Shown: positions 33,809-43,010, counted from the stretch's first letter. The stretch is DNA of 44,224 nt from Roseofilum halophilum BLCC-M91 (GCF_030068445.1 NZ_JAQPOK010000159.1:1-44224); one strand, 5' to 3'. The notes: a model not told the origin generated them from the sequence alone. Made by a program: numbers and translations.

Positions 33809-35281
33809 ATGCTCAAGTTCCATACTCAAAGTCACATCGAGGGGATGTCGTGTCCCTATTGTCAGGAATTGCTGCTTCAGTCCGGGTTAGAGGGGAAACT
33901 GGCCCAGCAGCTTGGGGGCCCATCTTCGGAACAGCAAATAGTTTGGCAAGACCTCCTCAACAGTGCGGGGGGCGCGATGAATGTGATGGCTGCGGCTTTT
34001 GGCGATCGCGCCAGGGATGCCCAGCACGATCGCCTCCTAGCAGATAGTGGCATTGAACCTTACCCCTCGGCCCATTTTGACCGGCGTAAGTTTTTACAGC
34101 ACCTTCTCCTAGGGGCAATGGTCACCACCCTCAGCAACTGCACTGGAGCTGGGAACCGTCGAGAACCCTTTTCCTCTGATATTCCTACCACGCGCCTAGA
34201 GAAAACCCACCTCAAAATTGCCTTTCTCCCCATTACCTGTGCCACGCCCATTATCATGGCCCAACCCCTAGGGTTTTATGAAAAATATGGCTTAACCGTG
34301 GAACTGATCAAAATGAACAGTTGGACTCAGGTGCGCGATGCGGCGATCGCCGGAGAACTAGATGCCTACCACATGCTCTCCCCCATGCCCCTAGCCATGT
34401 CTTTAGGCCTCGGCTCTGTTCCCAGTGCCATCAAATTAGCCAGTATTGAAAACATCAACGGCAATGCCATTACTGTAGCCTCCCGCCATCGCCAAACCGT
34501 AAAAGGGCCCAAGGACTTCAAGGGATTTCGCATTGCCATCCCCTTTATCTATTCCATGCACAACCTGCTGTTGCGCTACTATCTAGCTGTGGGTGGACTC
34601 CATCCCGATCGCGACGTGGAATTAGTCACGTTGCCCCCTCCACAAATGCTCAGTGGTCTTCGAGACGGCACAATTGATGCCATGATTGTGGCTGAACCCT
34701 TTAATCAACAGGCCGTTGAGCAAGGAATTGGGTTTATCCATTTGCTCACTCAGGAATTATGGCCCGGTCATCCCTGCTGTTCTTTCACTGCCTCTCAAAG
34801 TTGGATTGACGAACATCCGAGTACCTTCCGCGCCCTCAATAAGGCGATCATTGACAGTGCCAATTATGCCCGCCAAGCCTACCATCGAAGGGAAATCGCT
34901 CAGGCGATCGCTTCCCCAGAGTACATTAACGCCAATCCCAAGACCCTGGAAGCCGTGTTAACCGGCAACTTTGACGATGGTTTAGGAAAACGCCGCAATA
35001 TTCCCGATCGCATCGATTTCGACCCCTATCCATGGAAAAGCTTCTCCTACTGGATCACGACCCAATTCCAGCGCTGGGGACTGCTGACGAATGATAATTT
35101 TCAACATGAGGCGATCGCCGATCGAGTCTTTATGACTGGACTAGCCCGCCAATTGAGCAAACAATTGGGTCAAACGCCGCCCACCCTTATTTTGCGCTAT
35201 GAAGACCTCAAATTTGGTCGCTTTGATCCCACAGAACCCAATCAATATCTGCAACAGCAAATTGCCAAGTATAAGTTCTGA
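33809..35281 (+). CDS. NrtA/CmpA-like ABC substrate-binding lipoprotein with N-terminal extension
   Basis: This 490-residue protein has a solute-binding fold of the NrtA/CmpA/SsuA type from about 130 on: LKIAFLPITCATPIIMAQPLGFYEKYGL, LDAYHMLSPMPLAMSLG, GFRIAIPFIYSMHNLLLRYYL, GTIDAMIVAEPFNQQA. The ligand may be an oxyanion such as nitrate, bicarbonate or sulfonate, but the binding residues cannot be judged by eye. Unusually, the Tat-like motif DRRKFLQ (91-97), hydrophobic stretch and lipobox LSNC (Cys111) come after a 90-residue extension with CPYC (15-18). No permease or ATPase gene is adjacent. The next start, ATG 33845 (M13), also leaves the extension. It could work with the upstream chemoreceptor. 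Confidence 0.8.
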   Translation: MLKFHTQSHIEGMSCPYCQELLLQSGLEGKLAQQLGGPSSEQQIVWQDLLNSAGGAMNVMAAAFGDRARDAQHDRLLADSGIEPYPSAHFDRRKFLQHLLLGAMVTTLSNCTGAGNRREPFSSDIPTTRLEKTHLKIAFLPITCATPIIMAQPLGFYEKYGLTVELIKMNSWTQVRDAAIAGELDAYHMLSPMPLAMSLGLGSVPSAIKLASIENINGNAITVASRHRQTVKGPKDFKGFRIAIPFIYSMHNLLLRYYLAVGGLHPDRDVELVTLPPPQMLSGLRDGTIDAMIVAEPFNQQAVEQGIGFIHLLTQELWPGHPCCSFTASQSWIDEHPSTFRALNKAIIDSANYARQAYHRREIAQAIASPEYINANPKTLEAVLTGNFDDGLGKRRNIPDRIDFDPYPWKSFSYWITTQFQRWGLLTNDNFQHEAIADRVFMTGLARQLSKQLGQTPPTLILRYEDLKFGRFDPTEPNQYLQQQIAKYKF

Positions 35282-35348
35282 TGAATATACAGGATCGATC
35301 GCCTAGAATACATAATTAGCCAGTGATGTTATTCCCCTATTCCCTAAG

Positions 35349-35792
35349 ATGTCTTCTCGCCAAATTTTCGAGCAATCGATTGATATTAAGGCCAATGCAA
35401 CTACCGTGGAGCGCTGTTTTACTCAATTGGATTTAATGCACCAATGGCTTAATCCGATGTTGGAGTGTCAACCGGTGGGGGAGTGGAGTACGGACAAGGG
35501 GAGTCAATCCCGGTTTATGATTAAAATGCCGGTGATTCAACCGACGCTTAGGAGTACGGTGATTGAACGGGAACCGGGGTTGGTGGTTTGGCAGTTTGAG
35601 GGATTTTTTCAAGGATGCGATCGCTGGGAATGTCAGCCGATAGAGTCTGGAACCCGCCTGATTAACCGGTTTGAGTTTGAAATTCCTAATCCCTTAATTG
35701 CGTTTGGGTTTAATCAATTTGCAGCGACTTGGACTCAAGAAGATATGAAAGCACAACTCACGCGCTTCCAGCAAGTAGCACAGAGACTGTAG
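35349..35792 (+). CDS. SRPBCC-family protein
   Basis: This 147-residue protein has the START/SRPBCC (polyketide cyclase-like) pattern. It begins with a strand IFEQSIDIKANATTVERCFTQLDLMHQWLNP, continues with alternating strands (FMIKMPVIQPTLRSTVIEREPGLVVWQFEGFFQGCDRWECQPIESGTRLINRFEFEI), and ends with a long C-terminal helix. The fold binds hydrophobic ligands. The specific ligand is unknown. It is alone in its transcription unit. GGGTAATG-type heptamers follow the stop. Confidence 0.8.
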   Translation: MSSRQIFEQSIDIKANATTVERCFTQLDLMHQWLNPMLECQPVGEWSTDKGSQSRFMIKMPVIQPTLRSTVIEREPGLVVWQFEGFFQGCDRWECQPIESGTRLINRFEFEIPNPLIAFGFNQFAATWTQEDMKAQLTRFQQVAQRL

Positions 35793-35854
35793 GGAAGGGG
35801 TAATGGGCAGAAGGGTAATGGGTAATAGGCGATCCTCCCTATCTCCCCATCTCC

Positions 35855-36988
35855 TCACAGGGGCTGTTGCAATTGGGACTCTAGGGGCCGATCGCCGTTT
35901 ATCTCTAAACCCTTAAAATCCTGTTTAAGGCTACCAGACCCAGCTTCTGGGGGCCAAAAGACCCAACGACTGCCTGGGGGGAGTTGGTTGAGGCGATCGC
36001 TATTTTGGGTCAGTAGAATTAGGGGTAAATTAGGTAAATTCCGGGCAGGTTCCCCAAAACCCGTTCCGGCAAGGCTCTCTAACACCACTTGATGGCCCTG
36101 AATCAGACCCGTATAAGCTGTCCAGAGCTTAACATTCATTTGCCGACGGGAGGCGTGGAAATAGAGGGAAGCCGCAGCAATAACCGCTTGTTCAAAGGTT
36201 TCTGGATGCCAAGCCCATTCCGTATCGAGGGCAATCACCACATCGTCACCACCGGCCATAATTTCCAATTCCCGCACCCTTAAGTCGCCATAGCGGGCGC
36301 TGGTACGCCAGTGAATCAATCTTAAGGGGTCTCCAATACGATAAGGACGCAAGGAGCGAGTTAGCCCTTCTGTGGCATTTTGTATGCCCTGATGGTCGCG
36401 CTTAAATTTGGGGCTTTGGTCTTGCCCCAAGTCGTCGATCAGGGGACAAGTCCGCAGGGGCAGCACTTGGGGATAAACGATCGCCGTGGCGGGTGCTTCC
36501 CGGCGACGGCGACACCAAAATAAGCCTAAAGGGGCGGCTGTCCTGAGCTGTAAGGTACTCCAGCGATAAATTCCTCGTTTTTGGGTCGGTTGATCGTAAA
36601 TCCACTTGTAGCTGCTGTGAGGCTGGATATGGGCGATCGCTGCGGTTTGGGGAGGACTGAGAACAAAGGGCAGTAGGTCTTGGACTTGCAGCAGGGTTTT
36701 GGGTTGGTTGGTGCGATTTTCGATGTCGAGTTCAATGGTGAGGCAATCGCCAGCGCTGATGGGGCGAAGACGATGGCGACGGATCTCTAGACCCCGTAGC
36801 GATCGCACCGGTAAAATAGCAGCCATCAACAGCAGAGCAGCAAGAATACCACTAATCACATACAACCATCCCACCATGGTATTAGTCGCTGCCCCGAAAA
36901 AGAAGACCATCAGAGCTGACAGCAACCATCCTGCATAGGCTGGATTAACCCATTTTCTCTCTAACCAATCGGCGATCACCCGTATCAC
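35855..36988 (-). CDS. DUF58 domain protein
   Basis: This protein of about 377 residues has two N-terminal membrane helices (AYAGWLLSALMVFFFGAA and VGWLYVISGILAALLLMAAIL), a beta-rich middle and the DUF58 block: GLTRSLRPYRIGDPLRLIHWRTSARYGDLRVRELE, then DDVVIALDTEW, a von Willebrand-like start. DUF58 genes usually sit with MoxR AAA ATPases and transglutaminase-like genes, none of which is adjacent. The frame is open back to 37177, but those 63 codons read through repeats. GTG 36988 has GGAG 7 bases upstream and begins a family-like VIRVIADWLERKWVNPAYAGWLL, so I use it. Confidence 0.82.
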   Translation of the reverse strand: MIRVIADWLERKWVNPAYAGWLLSALMVFFFGAATNTMVGWLYVISGILAALLLMAAILPVRSLRGLEIRRHRLRPISAGDCLTIELDIENRTNQPKTLLQVQDLLPFVLSPPQTAAIAHIQPHSSYKWIYDQPTQKRGIYRWSTLQLRTAAPLGLFWCRRRREAPATAIVYPQVLPLRTCPLIDDLGQDQSPKFKRDHQGIQNATEGLTRSLRPYRIGDPLRLIHWRTSARYGDLRVRELEIMAGGDDVVIALDTEWAWHPETFEQAVIAAASLYFHASRRQMNVKLWTAYTGLIQGHQVVLESLAGTGFGEPARNLPNLPLILLTQNSDRLNQLPPGSRWVFWPPEAGSGSLKQDFKGLEINGDRPLESQLQQPL

Positions 36989-37117
36989 GCTCTTACTCCA
37001 TAAATTATTTCCCCTTAATCTTTTATAGCGCTTTTGGAGATGGGGGGATGGGGGAGTGGGGAGACACGGAGACACGGGGACACGGAGACACGGAGAAATG
37101 GGGAAATGGGGACGCTT

Positions 37118-37155
37118 GTCGATGCTCCCTGAGCGGAGTCGAAGGGAGCATCGAC
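37118..37155. repeat. Palindrome GTCGATGCTCCC/GGGAGCATCGAC
   Basis: A 12-bp perfect stem encloses a 14-base loop containing GAGCGGAGTCGAA. It lies between the HtrA-like gene and the DUF58 gene, next to ACACGGAG/GGGG short repeats at 37060-37110. Confidence 0.85.
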
Positions 37156-37166
37156 ACACAGATGGC

Positions 37167-37222
37167 CGATTACCCATTACCGATTACCCATTACCGATTA
37201 CCCATTACCAGCGCGTAGCGCT
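37167..37222. repeat. Heptamer tract with AGCGC hairpin at the htrA-like 3' end
   Basis: CGATTAC and CCATTAC alternate three times (37167-37208), followed by AGCGC-GTA-GCGCT (37210-37222). The protease stop codon begins at the next base. The order and orientation relative to the gene are the same as at nblB. Confidence 0.85.
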
Positions 37223-38218
37223 CTAAAATTCAATCAAGACTTCAGCAATTCTGCGATTGCGTCGCACAGTGAGTAACATGGAACGGGGACGGGTTTCTAG
37301 AAAACCAATCAGATCGTTAACTCCTCGCAAACGACGGTGATTAATGGCCAACAGACGATCGCCGGGTCGAAAGCCGATATCAGCAGCTAGAGAACCCCGT
37401 TCAACTTCTAATACAATTAAGTCCTGATCGACGGTTACGCCTAAACGGGGACGGTCAGAAAAGCGATCGCGGTTATTCCCATTTTCTTCAGGAAAAGTCG
37501 GATCGCGTCGAGCTACGCGATCGTCAGGAAAGCTGGGATCGGGTTGATTGCTGTTCGCTACAATAAACTCACGGGCAATTGCCGCATTGGTGGCAAAGCC
37601 GATACCGCTATTGGTTCCATCCCGGCTTAAAATGGCTTTATTAACTCCAATCAGTTCCCCACGGGAGTTAAGTAAAGGGCCTCCTGAATTACCGGGATTC
37701 AGCGCTGCATCGGTTTGTAGGTCTCCGTTGTCCGGGTCGATACGACTGAGGATACCGGTGGTAATGGTTCCGGAAAGACCAAAGGGACTGCCAATCGCAT
37801 AGACTTGTTGACCCACTTGTACCCCTTGGCGATCGGCGATCGGAATCGTGGGTAAGCTGTCAGTGGTATCTAAACGAACCAAGGCTAGATCGTTGCGGCG
37901 ATCGACCCCAATCACATACCCTTGATAGCGATTTCCTTGGGATGTTCTCACCTCCACCCGTCCCCGTCTGGCTTCCGACACCACATGCTCATTGGTTAAC
38001 ACCAAACCATCAGAGCGGACAATACTCCCTGAACCTGAACCTCGTCCCGCTTTAATGGTAACCACGGCTGGACTCGCTTGGCGATAGACTTGAATTCGGG
38101 TTTGTTCTTCGCCACTAAATTGAGCCAGGATCGAGGCTTCAGGTAGACTCAGCGCTGGCGGAGCAAGCATCAACCCTGCGGCAAGGGTGGACAGGAATAA
38201 AGTTTTTGGTTGGATCAT
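37223..38218 (-). CDS. HtrA/DegP-like serine protease
   Basis: This 331-residue exported trypsin-like protease has a signal peptide at about 1-32 (FLSTLAAGLMLAPPALS). The catalytic triad appears complete: His78 in LTNEHVV, Asp110 in RRNDLALVRLD, Ser178 in NPGNSGGPLLNS. A C-terminal PDZ-like domain (about 250-331) carries RLGVTV, GSLAADIGFRPGDRLLAINHR and LIGFLETRP. It is slightly shorter than typical cyanobacterial HhoA/HhoB/HtrA and has an Asn/Asp/Pro-rich linker. It would act in the periplasm or lumen in protein quality control. The gene ends directly at a GCGC hairpin-heptamer repeat. Confidence 0.9.
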   Translation of the reverse strand: MIQPKTLFLSTLAAGLMLAPPALSLPEASILAQFSGEEQTRIQVYRQASPAVVTIKAGRGSGSGSIVRSDGLVLTNEHVVSEARRGRVEVRTSQGNRYQGYVIGVDRRNDLALVRLDTTDSLPTIPIADRQGVQVGQQVYAIGSPFGLSGTITTGILSRIDPDNGDLQTDAALNPGNSGGPLLNSRGELIGVNKAILSRDGTNSGIGFATNAAIAREFIVANSNQPDPSFPDDRVARRDPTFPEENGNNRDRFSDRPRLGVTVDQDLIVLEVERGSLAADIGFRPGDRLLAINHRRLRGVNDLIGFLETRPRSMLLTVRRNRRIAEVLIEF

Positions 38219-38308
38219 AGTTCTTTACCCAGAGTTGGCAATCCTTCTTTGATGAATGACACTCCGATTGTGTTGAGTGTTTCCTGATTTTATCGAGGGA
38301 GTCATTAA

Positions 38309-41300
38309 TCAAAATGTGAAGCACAGTTCATGCTCGGCAATTTTGAGAAATAATTGGGGAGGATCGCCAGGTTCTAAGCGTCCTCCATAGCTGGCATTAA
38401 AACAGCTAAAGGTTAAAGGTTCCTTGCCTGTGCCTTTAAGTTTCATGTTTTTGAACAATAGGCTAAAGTTGATTAAATCCACCCGCAGGCGATCGCCACT
38501 GAGGGTATCGGCAATTAAAACTTGTTTCACCCTGGGATCGATCTTGATCACCAAGTTTTGAATTCGGAACCATTGCACCCCATGACTAATATACTTCACC
38601 TCTACATCATCAGGTAACCCTAAAATGTCCACTTCTTGCAGATTCTGATTGTCAATCGCAGGCGTATCTAGGGATGGCTCAACAGATTCAGGTGCAGCCT
38701 CTGTCTCGCTAAACTCTGGTGCAGGAGGGCGATTTTTTTGCTGCCGTTGGGGAAGGGAGGGACGCTGTTGCGGAGGAGCAGGAGGAGTAGCGGCAATCGT
38801 CTCTAGGGCGATTTTCCAACTGCGGGATTTTTGCGCAAGTTCTGAGCGAATGCGGATTAGGCGATTGGTTTTGCCTTTGGTGGTGTAATAGTCTTCCTGT
38901 TTTTTCTTGGTAGCTAACCAGCGCCTGCGGGCAAACTGTTGGGTATTTGGCGGATAATTTCCCTCACAGAAGGTTTGATAAAACTCCAGGGTAACACCTA
39001 AACCGCCGATTTTTTCTAGGGCAATGCCTACCTGTTCCATCAACAGATAGGTTTGCCAGTTGGGTTTAGCCAGAAACTGGTCTTTAATGAGATACTCGTA
39101 GCGTTGGCGATCGGAAATGGAGAGGCGATCGGGATGTAGAGTAGAATGGGCTAATTCATAAATAATTAAGGCCAAAATTTGAGTTTTTTCGATCTCATCG
39201 GTTAACAGTTCGCGACTGCATTGCTCAAAAATGGCGGGGAGTTCGGGCCAAAATTCCCGACGGATTAAATATTGTAGCCATAGGGGGATAACTTGGCGCT
39301 GCTCTCTCCCCTCAGAAATCTGGTCAAAACAGCGATTCAGAGCTTCTGTATCGTCTAAATACAGATAGGCCATAAAGGCATGATAGTTAGAGTTCTGGTG
39401 TTCTAAAATGGGAGCAACATACCTTAACCAGGCAGGATCTTTGGGCGATCCCGCTTCCTCCCAAGCCTTAAAAATTAAGTGTTCTAAATCGCTATGGAGG
39501 AGCGCTTGGGTTGACGATCCACTATTGGAAGCCAGTTTGAGATATTCTAAGCCTTCGGGTAGTCCGACCAATTGGGCTTTGGCGAGATAATATTCCCGTT
39601 GTCCGGTGGCTTGGGCAGAGGTGAAACAATCTACGGCTTCTTGATAGGCTTGACCTCGGTAAAAACAGAGTCCGGCTGAAGCGAGTAGGCTGGGATATCC
39701 AGCATCAGATAAGGCTTGTAGAACTTCACCCATACTGTACCACGTGGCAGGTTGTAGGGTGTTTTCATCACTGATTTGTTCGATGTTTTGCTGATAGGTT
39801 TTGATCGCCGTTGTCCATTGGGGGCTAAAGCGATGTTGCTCTAAAACTTGGGTCTGGTTATGGTGATAAACCTGTAGGGCTTGGGTGAGGGTTTGTAGGT
39901 CTTCTGGGTTAAAGTCTGAGACCATGAAGTTGATTAGGGGTTGTTCGAGGCTATGCCGATCGCCGAGTTCTGGGCGATCGGCCACGTCCTGATACCATTG
40001 ATACAGATCTGCCCAACAGGAGCCTTGCCAAAAACAATCCCAGGCTTCTTCTTCTTCTCCGAGTTGCCAAAATTCTGACCCAGCTCTTTGGTACTGTTGT
40101 TCAAATTTGAGCGCCCAAGCTTCACACAGATGCCCTTCTTCTAAGTTGCCAATGGTTCGATAAAATTGTTTGGCTCGGCGCAGAAGTTTGGGATCTTGGG
40201 CGTTTAAGCCTTCGGTTTGAAGGGTGAGAGCAACGGAGAGTAAGTCATCTTCTTGCAAATCTTTAGCACTTTCATCGGTTCCCGTTTGCAAAAATTGCAT
40301 CCGTTGTTGCCAGTCCTGGGCATTTTTCACCCGTCCCCAATGGGTTTCCACTTGGTGAGGATCGTTAATCTGATGCCATAGGGTGCGATCGCCCAAGGGG
40401 GTATCGACGACAAATAAGCGCTCAATGGCGCGACTCGCTGCCACGTAGAGCTTATTAAAGAAGTATTCCACCTCGATGCTCAGTTCGGGATGATCGGCTT
40501 CTAGGAGCGTCCAGAACCGGTGATGACAGGCTTCGCCAAATTTATACAGAATGACTCGCTTAAATTCCAGTCCTTTGGCGGCGATCGCACTCAGGACATT
40601 TTTCGGCGGTTCCCCATCACTCCATCCTTCCACCACTTCCGATAACACTTCATCTTTTTGAATATAGGCGATTTCTCCCCCTTCTTCACAGGGAATAATA
40701 ATAATCGTGTTTTGGATATATTCCTTAAGAGTTTCTCTGGGTAAATTATCTTCTAAAATAAACTTTTCTGGCAACAAGTCCCCTTGTTTCCAAACCCTTT
40801 GCGGTTTAAGATCTCGGTGATTAAACAGCAAATATCGCCAGAATTGAATCAAATTATTAAACTTAACAATAGGCGCATAGGATCGATAGTTACATTCTAA
40901 TTCCTGGAAATTCATTTCCAGCCCTAATTGGCGCGTCGGATCGAGTTGAATCACAACTTCACTATAGAAAGCAGCCTTAAAACTATCCCAACGAAACCCT
41001 GTCGGATTAAGAGTTTGAAAGGGATCGCCCGCAAACACAAAGGGAAAGTTTTCTAGAGTTTGATATCCCAAATCGTAGCGCGAAAAAATTGAAAGCCTCA
41101 AGATCAGTTGCAGCTCAATGCGAGTAAAATCCTGGGATTCATCACAGAAAATAGCCGTATAACGGGCTAAATCTAGGGGGAGTTTCAAGACTTGTTTAAT
41201 CAAGTCTTGGTCGTCCCAATATCCAGATTCTTGAGCTTTTCTTTGATACCAATGTTCCCAAATGCTATAAATATCCTTAAATTCTTGAACAGGAACCGTT

Positions 41301-42742
41301 CTTTCCTTGCGCGGGACTTCAAATTCATAGTCCTCTAAGGTCATTTCTTCTAAGCCATATCCCTTGATAAACGTGCGAATGACATGCCAACAGCGTTCGG
41401 GAGAATAATGCTGGGCAACAGGTAGGGGACAGTATTGATATAAGACCTTGAATTTATGAAAAGAAATATAGCGGTCTAAGGCAAAACATTCCGTATATTC
41501 TGGGGGTAAACGATTGAGCAAGAATCGCTGGAAAGGTCTAAAAAAGTGACGGATATTGGGAATCGGATCGGCGCTGGTTTGTTGGGAAACAAACCGGTGA
41601 TGAAATTTCAATAATTTTTGTACCCGGTCTTTGGCGACTTCGAGCAGGCGCTCATTATAGGTCAGAAAGAGGGGATTGCCGGGTAACAGGCGATCGCCGT
41701 AATAGTAGAATTTGCGATAGCAATAGTCAGCAAACAGATAAAATAGAAGCGTGGATTTGCCACTGCCCGCTTGTCCATTCAAAAATAGGGGCAGAGCGTG
41801 ATTGCCCGGTGTAGAGACAAAGTTGAGCAGGCTCTCCTCTTCCGCAGACAGGGCTAAATTCACCTTGGGAGAACCCTCAATAATCAGCCAATCCTCATGG
41901 GCGAGTAAATAATTGGGATAGGCTCGGCGAGCTAGAGCAGTGATGGAGTTGGCATTAAAATCGCCGTTGAGATAATTAACATTTTGATTATAGAGATAGG
42001 TGCGATCGCCAATCGCCGTGATTTCTTCTGGCGTAGGATAATAGGAAAATGGACACAGTAGAAACAGAATCGACAAAGAGCGATCCGAAGAGATAATACG
42101 GCTAAAGAGAATATAGCGATCGCCTTCTCCATAGAGCAACACCCCCGGCCACTCCGTCCTCTGTTCCCTCGGTTGCCGAGCCTGAATCACCTCCACCAAT
42201 TGGGTATACTCGGAAGCATGGGATTTCATCCCTGCACTATTTAACTCAGTAGACCAAATCTCACTCTCATAAATCAACGCCCCCTGGTTCTCCCGTTTCC
42301 ATCCCGGAGGCTCCAACCAAGGCAATAAATCCGGATTTTCCTCTATTAAAGGTCGCATCTGATGGGGAACCGAATCTAAACTTTGTTGTCCCAACAGCCA
42401 ACTTTCCAACTCCCCAGGTTGAATCTGCGGATCGAAATACTGTTGACCAAACCCTTCCCGGTCTCTGAGAAAATGCTCATAGTCCTTCGATCCGCGTTTG
42501 AGGATATCCAACAACACCAACACATCCTCTCCCTGTATTTGCCCCTCAACCCGCACCATGCGAGCAATCAAGCGATAATTATGATCGACCTTGCGCTTGA
42601 GATAAGGATACAGGCGCTTAAAATGAGCTTGGGCTTGATCGACACTCTGAGGCAACAGTTCATCACAGAATCGATTAATGTGGCTCTCCAGATTATGCTG
42701 TTTGGCTTTGTGCTTAACTTGATCTGTGCGATAAACGTACAT
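38309..42742 (-). CDS. Giant SF1 (UvrD-like) helicase with helical C-terminal half
   Basis: This 1477-residue protein has a complete SF1A motor: Walker A NGQAGSGKST (322-331), motif II FCDESQDF (532-539), motif III FAGDPFQTLNPTGF (570-583), ECNYRSY (616-622), SAIAAKGLEFKRVILY (718-733) and motif VI LYVAASRAIERLFVV (765-779). Residues about 40-92 (YPYLKRKVDHNYRLIARMV, then EDVLVLLDILKRGSKDYEHF) look like a RelE/ParE-type fold. From about 830 to 1340 the chain is a helical, TPR-like solenoid. A proline/glutamine linker leads to a beta-rich end (1400-1477). The layout recalls TRANK1-type helicases. It may be a nucleic-acid sensor or defence protein; no partner gene is adjacent. Confidence 0.82.
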   Translation of the reverse strand: MYVYRTDQVKHKAKQHNLESHINRFCDELLPQSVDQAQAHFKRLYPYLKRKVDHNYRLIARMVRVEGQIQGEDVLVLLDILKRGSKDYEHFLRDREGFGQQYFDPQIQPGELESWLLGQQSLDSVPHQMRPLIEENPDLLPWLEPPGWKRENQGALIYESEIWSTELNSAGMKSHASEYTQLVEVIQARQPREQRTEWPGVLLYGEGDRYILFSRIISSDRSLSILFLLCPFSYYPTPEEITAIGDRTYLYNQNVNYLNGDFNANSITALARRAYPNYLLAHEDWLIIEGSPKVNLALSAEEESLLNFVSTPGNHALPLFLNGQAGSGKSTLLFYLFADYCYRKFYYYGDRLLPGNPLFLTYNERLLEVAKDRVQKLLKFHHRFVSQQTSADPIPNIRHFFRPFQRFLLNRLPPEYTECFALDRYISFHKFKVLYQYCPLPVAQHYSPERCWHVIRTFIKGYGLEEMTLEDYEFEVPRKERTVPVQEFKDIYSIWEHWYQRKAQESGYWDDQDLIKQVLKLPLDLARYTAIFCDESQDFTRIELQLILRLSIFSRYDLGYQTLENFPFVFAGDPFQTLNPTGFRWDSFKAAFYSEVVIQLDPTRQLGLEMNFQELECNYRSYAPIVKFNNLIQFWRYLLFNHRDLKPQRVWKQGDLLPEKFILEDNLPRETLKEYIQNTIIIIPCEEGGEIAYIQKDEVLSEVVEGWSDGEPPKNVLSAIAAKGLEFKRVILYKFGEACHHRFWTLLEADHPELSIEVEYFFNKLYVAASRAIERLFVVDTPLGDRTLWHQINDPHQVETHWGRVKNAQDWQQRMQFLQTGTDESAKDLQEDDLLSVALTLQTEGLNAQDPKLLRRAKQFYRTIGNLEEGHLCEAWALKFEQQYQRAGSEFWQLGEEEEAWDCFWQGSCWADLYQWYQDVADRPELGDRHSLEQPLINFMVSDFNPEDLQTLTQALQVYHHNQTQVLEQHRFSPQWTTAIKTYQQNIEQISDENTLQPATWYSMGEVLQALSDAGYPSLLASAGLCFYRGQAYQEAVDCFTSAQATGQREYYLAKAQLVGLPEGLEYLKLASNSGSSTQALLHSDLEHLIFKAWEEAGSPKDPAWLRYVAPILEHQNSNYHAFMAYLYLDDTEALNRCFDQISEGREQRQVIPLWLQYLIRREFWPELPAIFEQCSRELLTDEIEKTQILALIIYELAHSTLHPDRLSISDRQRYEYLIKDQFLAKPNWQTYLLMEQVGIALEKIGGLGVTLEFYQTFCEGNYPPNTQQFARRRWLATKKKQEDYYTTKGKTNRLIRIRSELAQKSRSWKIALETIAATPPAPPQQRPSLPQRQQKNRPPAPEFSETEAAPESVEPSLDTPAIDNQNLQEVDILGLPDDVEVKYISHGVQWFRIQNLVIKIDPRVKQVLIADTLSGDRLRVDLINFSLLFKNMKLKGTGKEPLTFSCFNASYGGRLEPGDPPQLFLKIAEHELCFTF

Positions 42743-42789
42743 GAACTTAGTTGGCTTCAGAGAGTAGGGATAGTTTTAATTTTAGTGGA

Positions 42790-42926
42790 TCTTTACTTCC
42801 TCCCCACCCTCCACTTCCTTAAAGGGTGGGGATTCCCTGTCTATTCAGGCGATATCAAATAACGATAACGGCTTGAATTCCAGATGGGTTGACGCTTCAA
42901 CGGTTGCAACTCCCTTTAAGGAAGTC
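42790..42926 (-). ncRNA. Candidate TnpB omega-RNA scaffold and right end (remnant)
   Basis: Downstream of the TnpB remnant stop, the sequence folds as IS200/IS605 right ends do. A 9-bp hairpin CCCCACCCT/AGGGTGGGG (42802-42810 and 42823-42831) is followed on the minus strand by AGGAAGT. A 14-bp long-range pair, ACTTCCTTAAAGGG (42813-42826) with CCCTTTAAGGAAGT (42912-42925), competes with or embraces it. In TnpB systems this region forms the guide RNA scaffold. The sequence that would be the guide lies just upstream of the giant helicase gene. Confidence 0.6.
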
Positions 42927-43010
42927 TTACGCGCTCCTCCACGTCCATTTTTTGTCTCCGAGAGACCCCCCGGCAACTAGAATGTTTACTGCGGCGTTTA
43001 CATCGCGGGT
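42927..43010 (-). pseudogene. C-terminal remnant of a TnpB nuclease
   Basis: Read on the minus strand, the frame gives CTRDVNAAVNILVAGGSLGD and a few more codons, ending in TAA at 42927-42929. The RDVNAAVNIL segment is the third RuvC motif of TnpB (IS200/IS605/IS1341-type), with its catalytic Asp, at the usual distance from the C-terminus. Everything before it is missing: past about 43010 the sequence is RTX-type coding on the other strand. So only the last 27 or so codons of tnpB and the right end remain. Confidence 0.78.

Noticed and set aside
42383..42862. 159-codon plus-strand frame antisense to the giant helicase
   Set aside because: Its first part is antisense to the helicase start and its end reads through the TnpB right-end hairpin; no protein-like family pattern.
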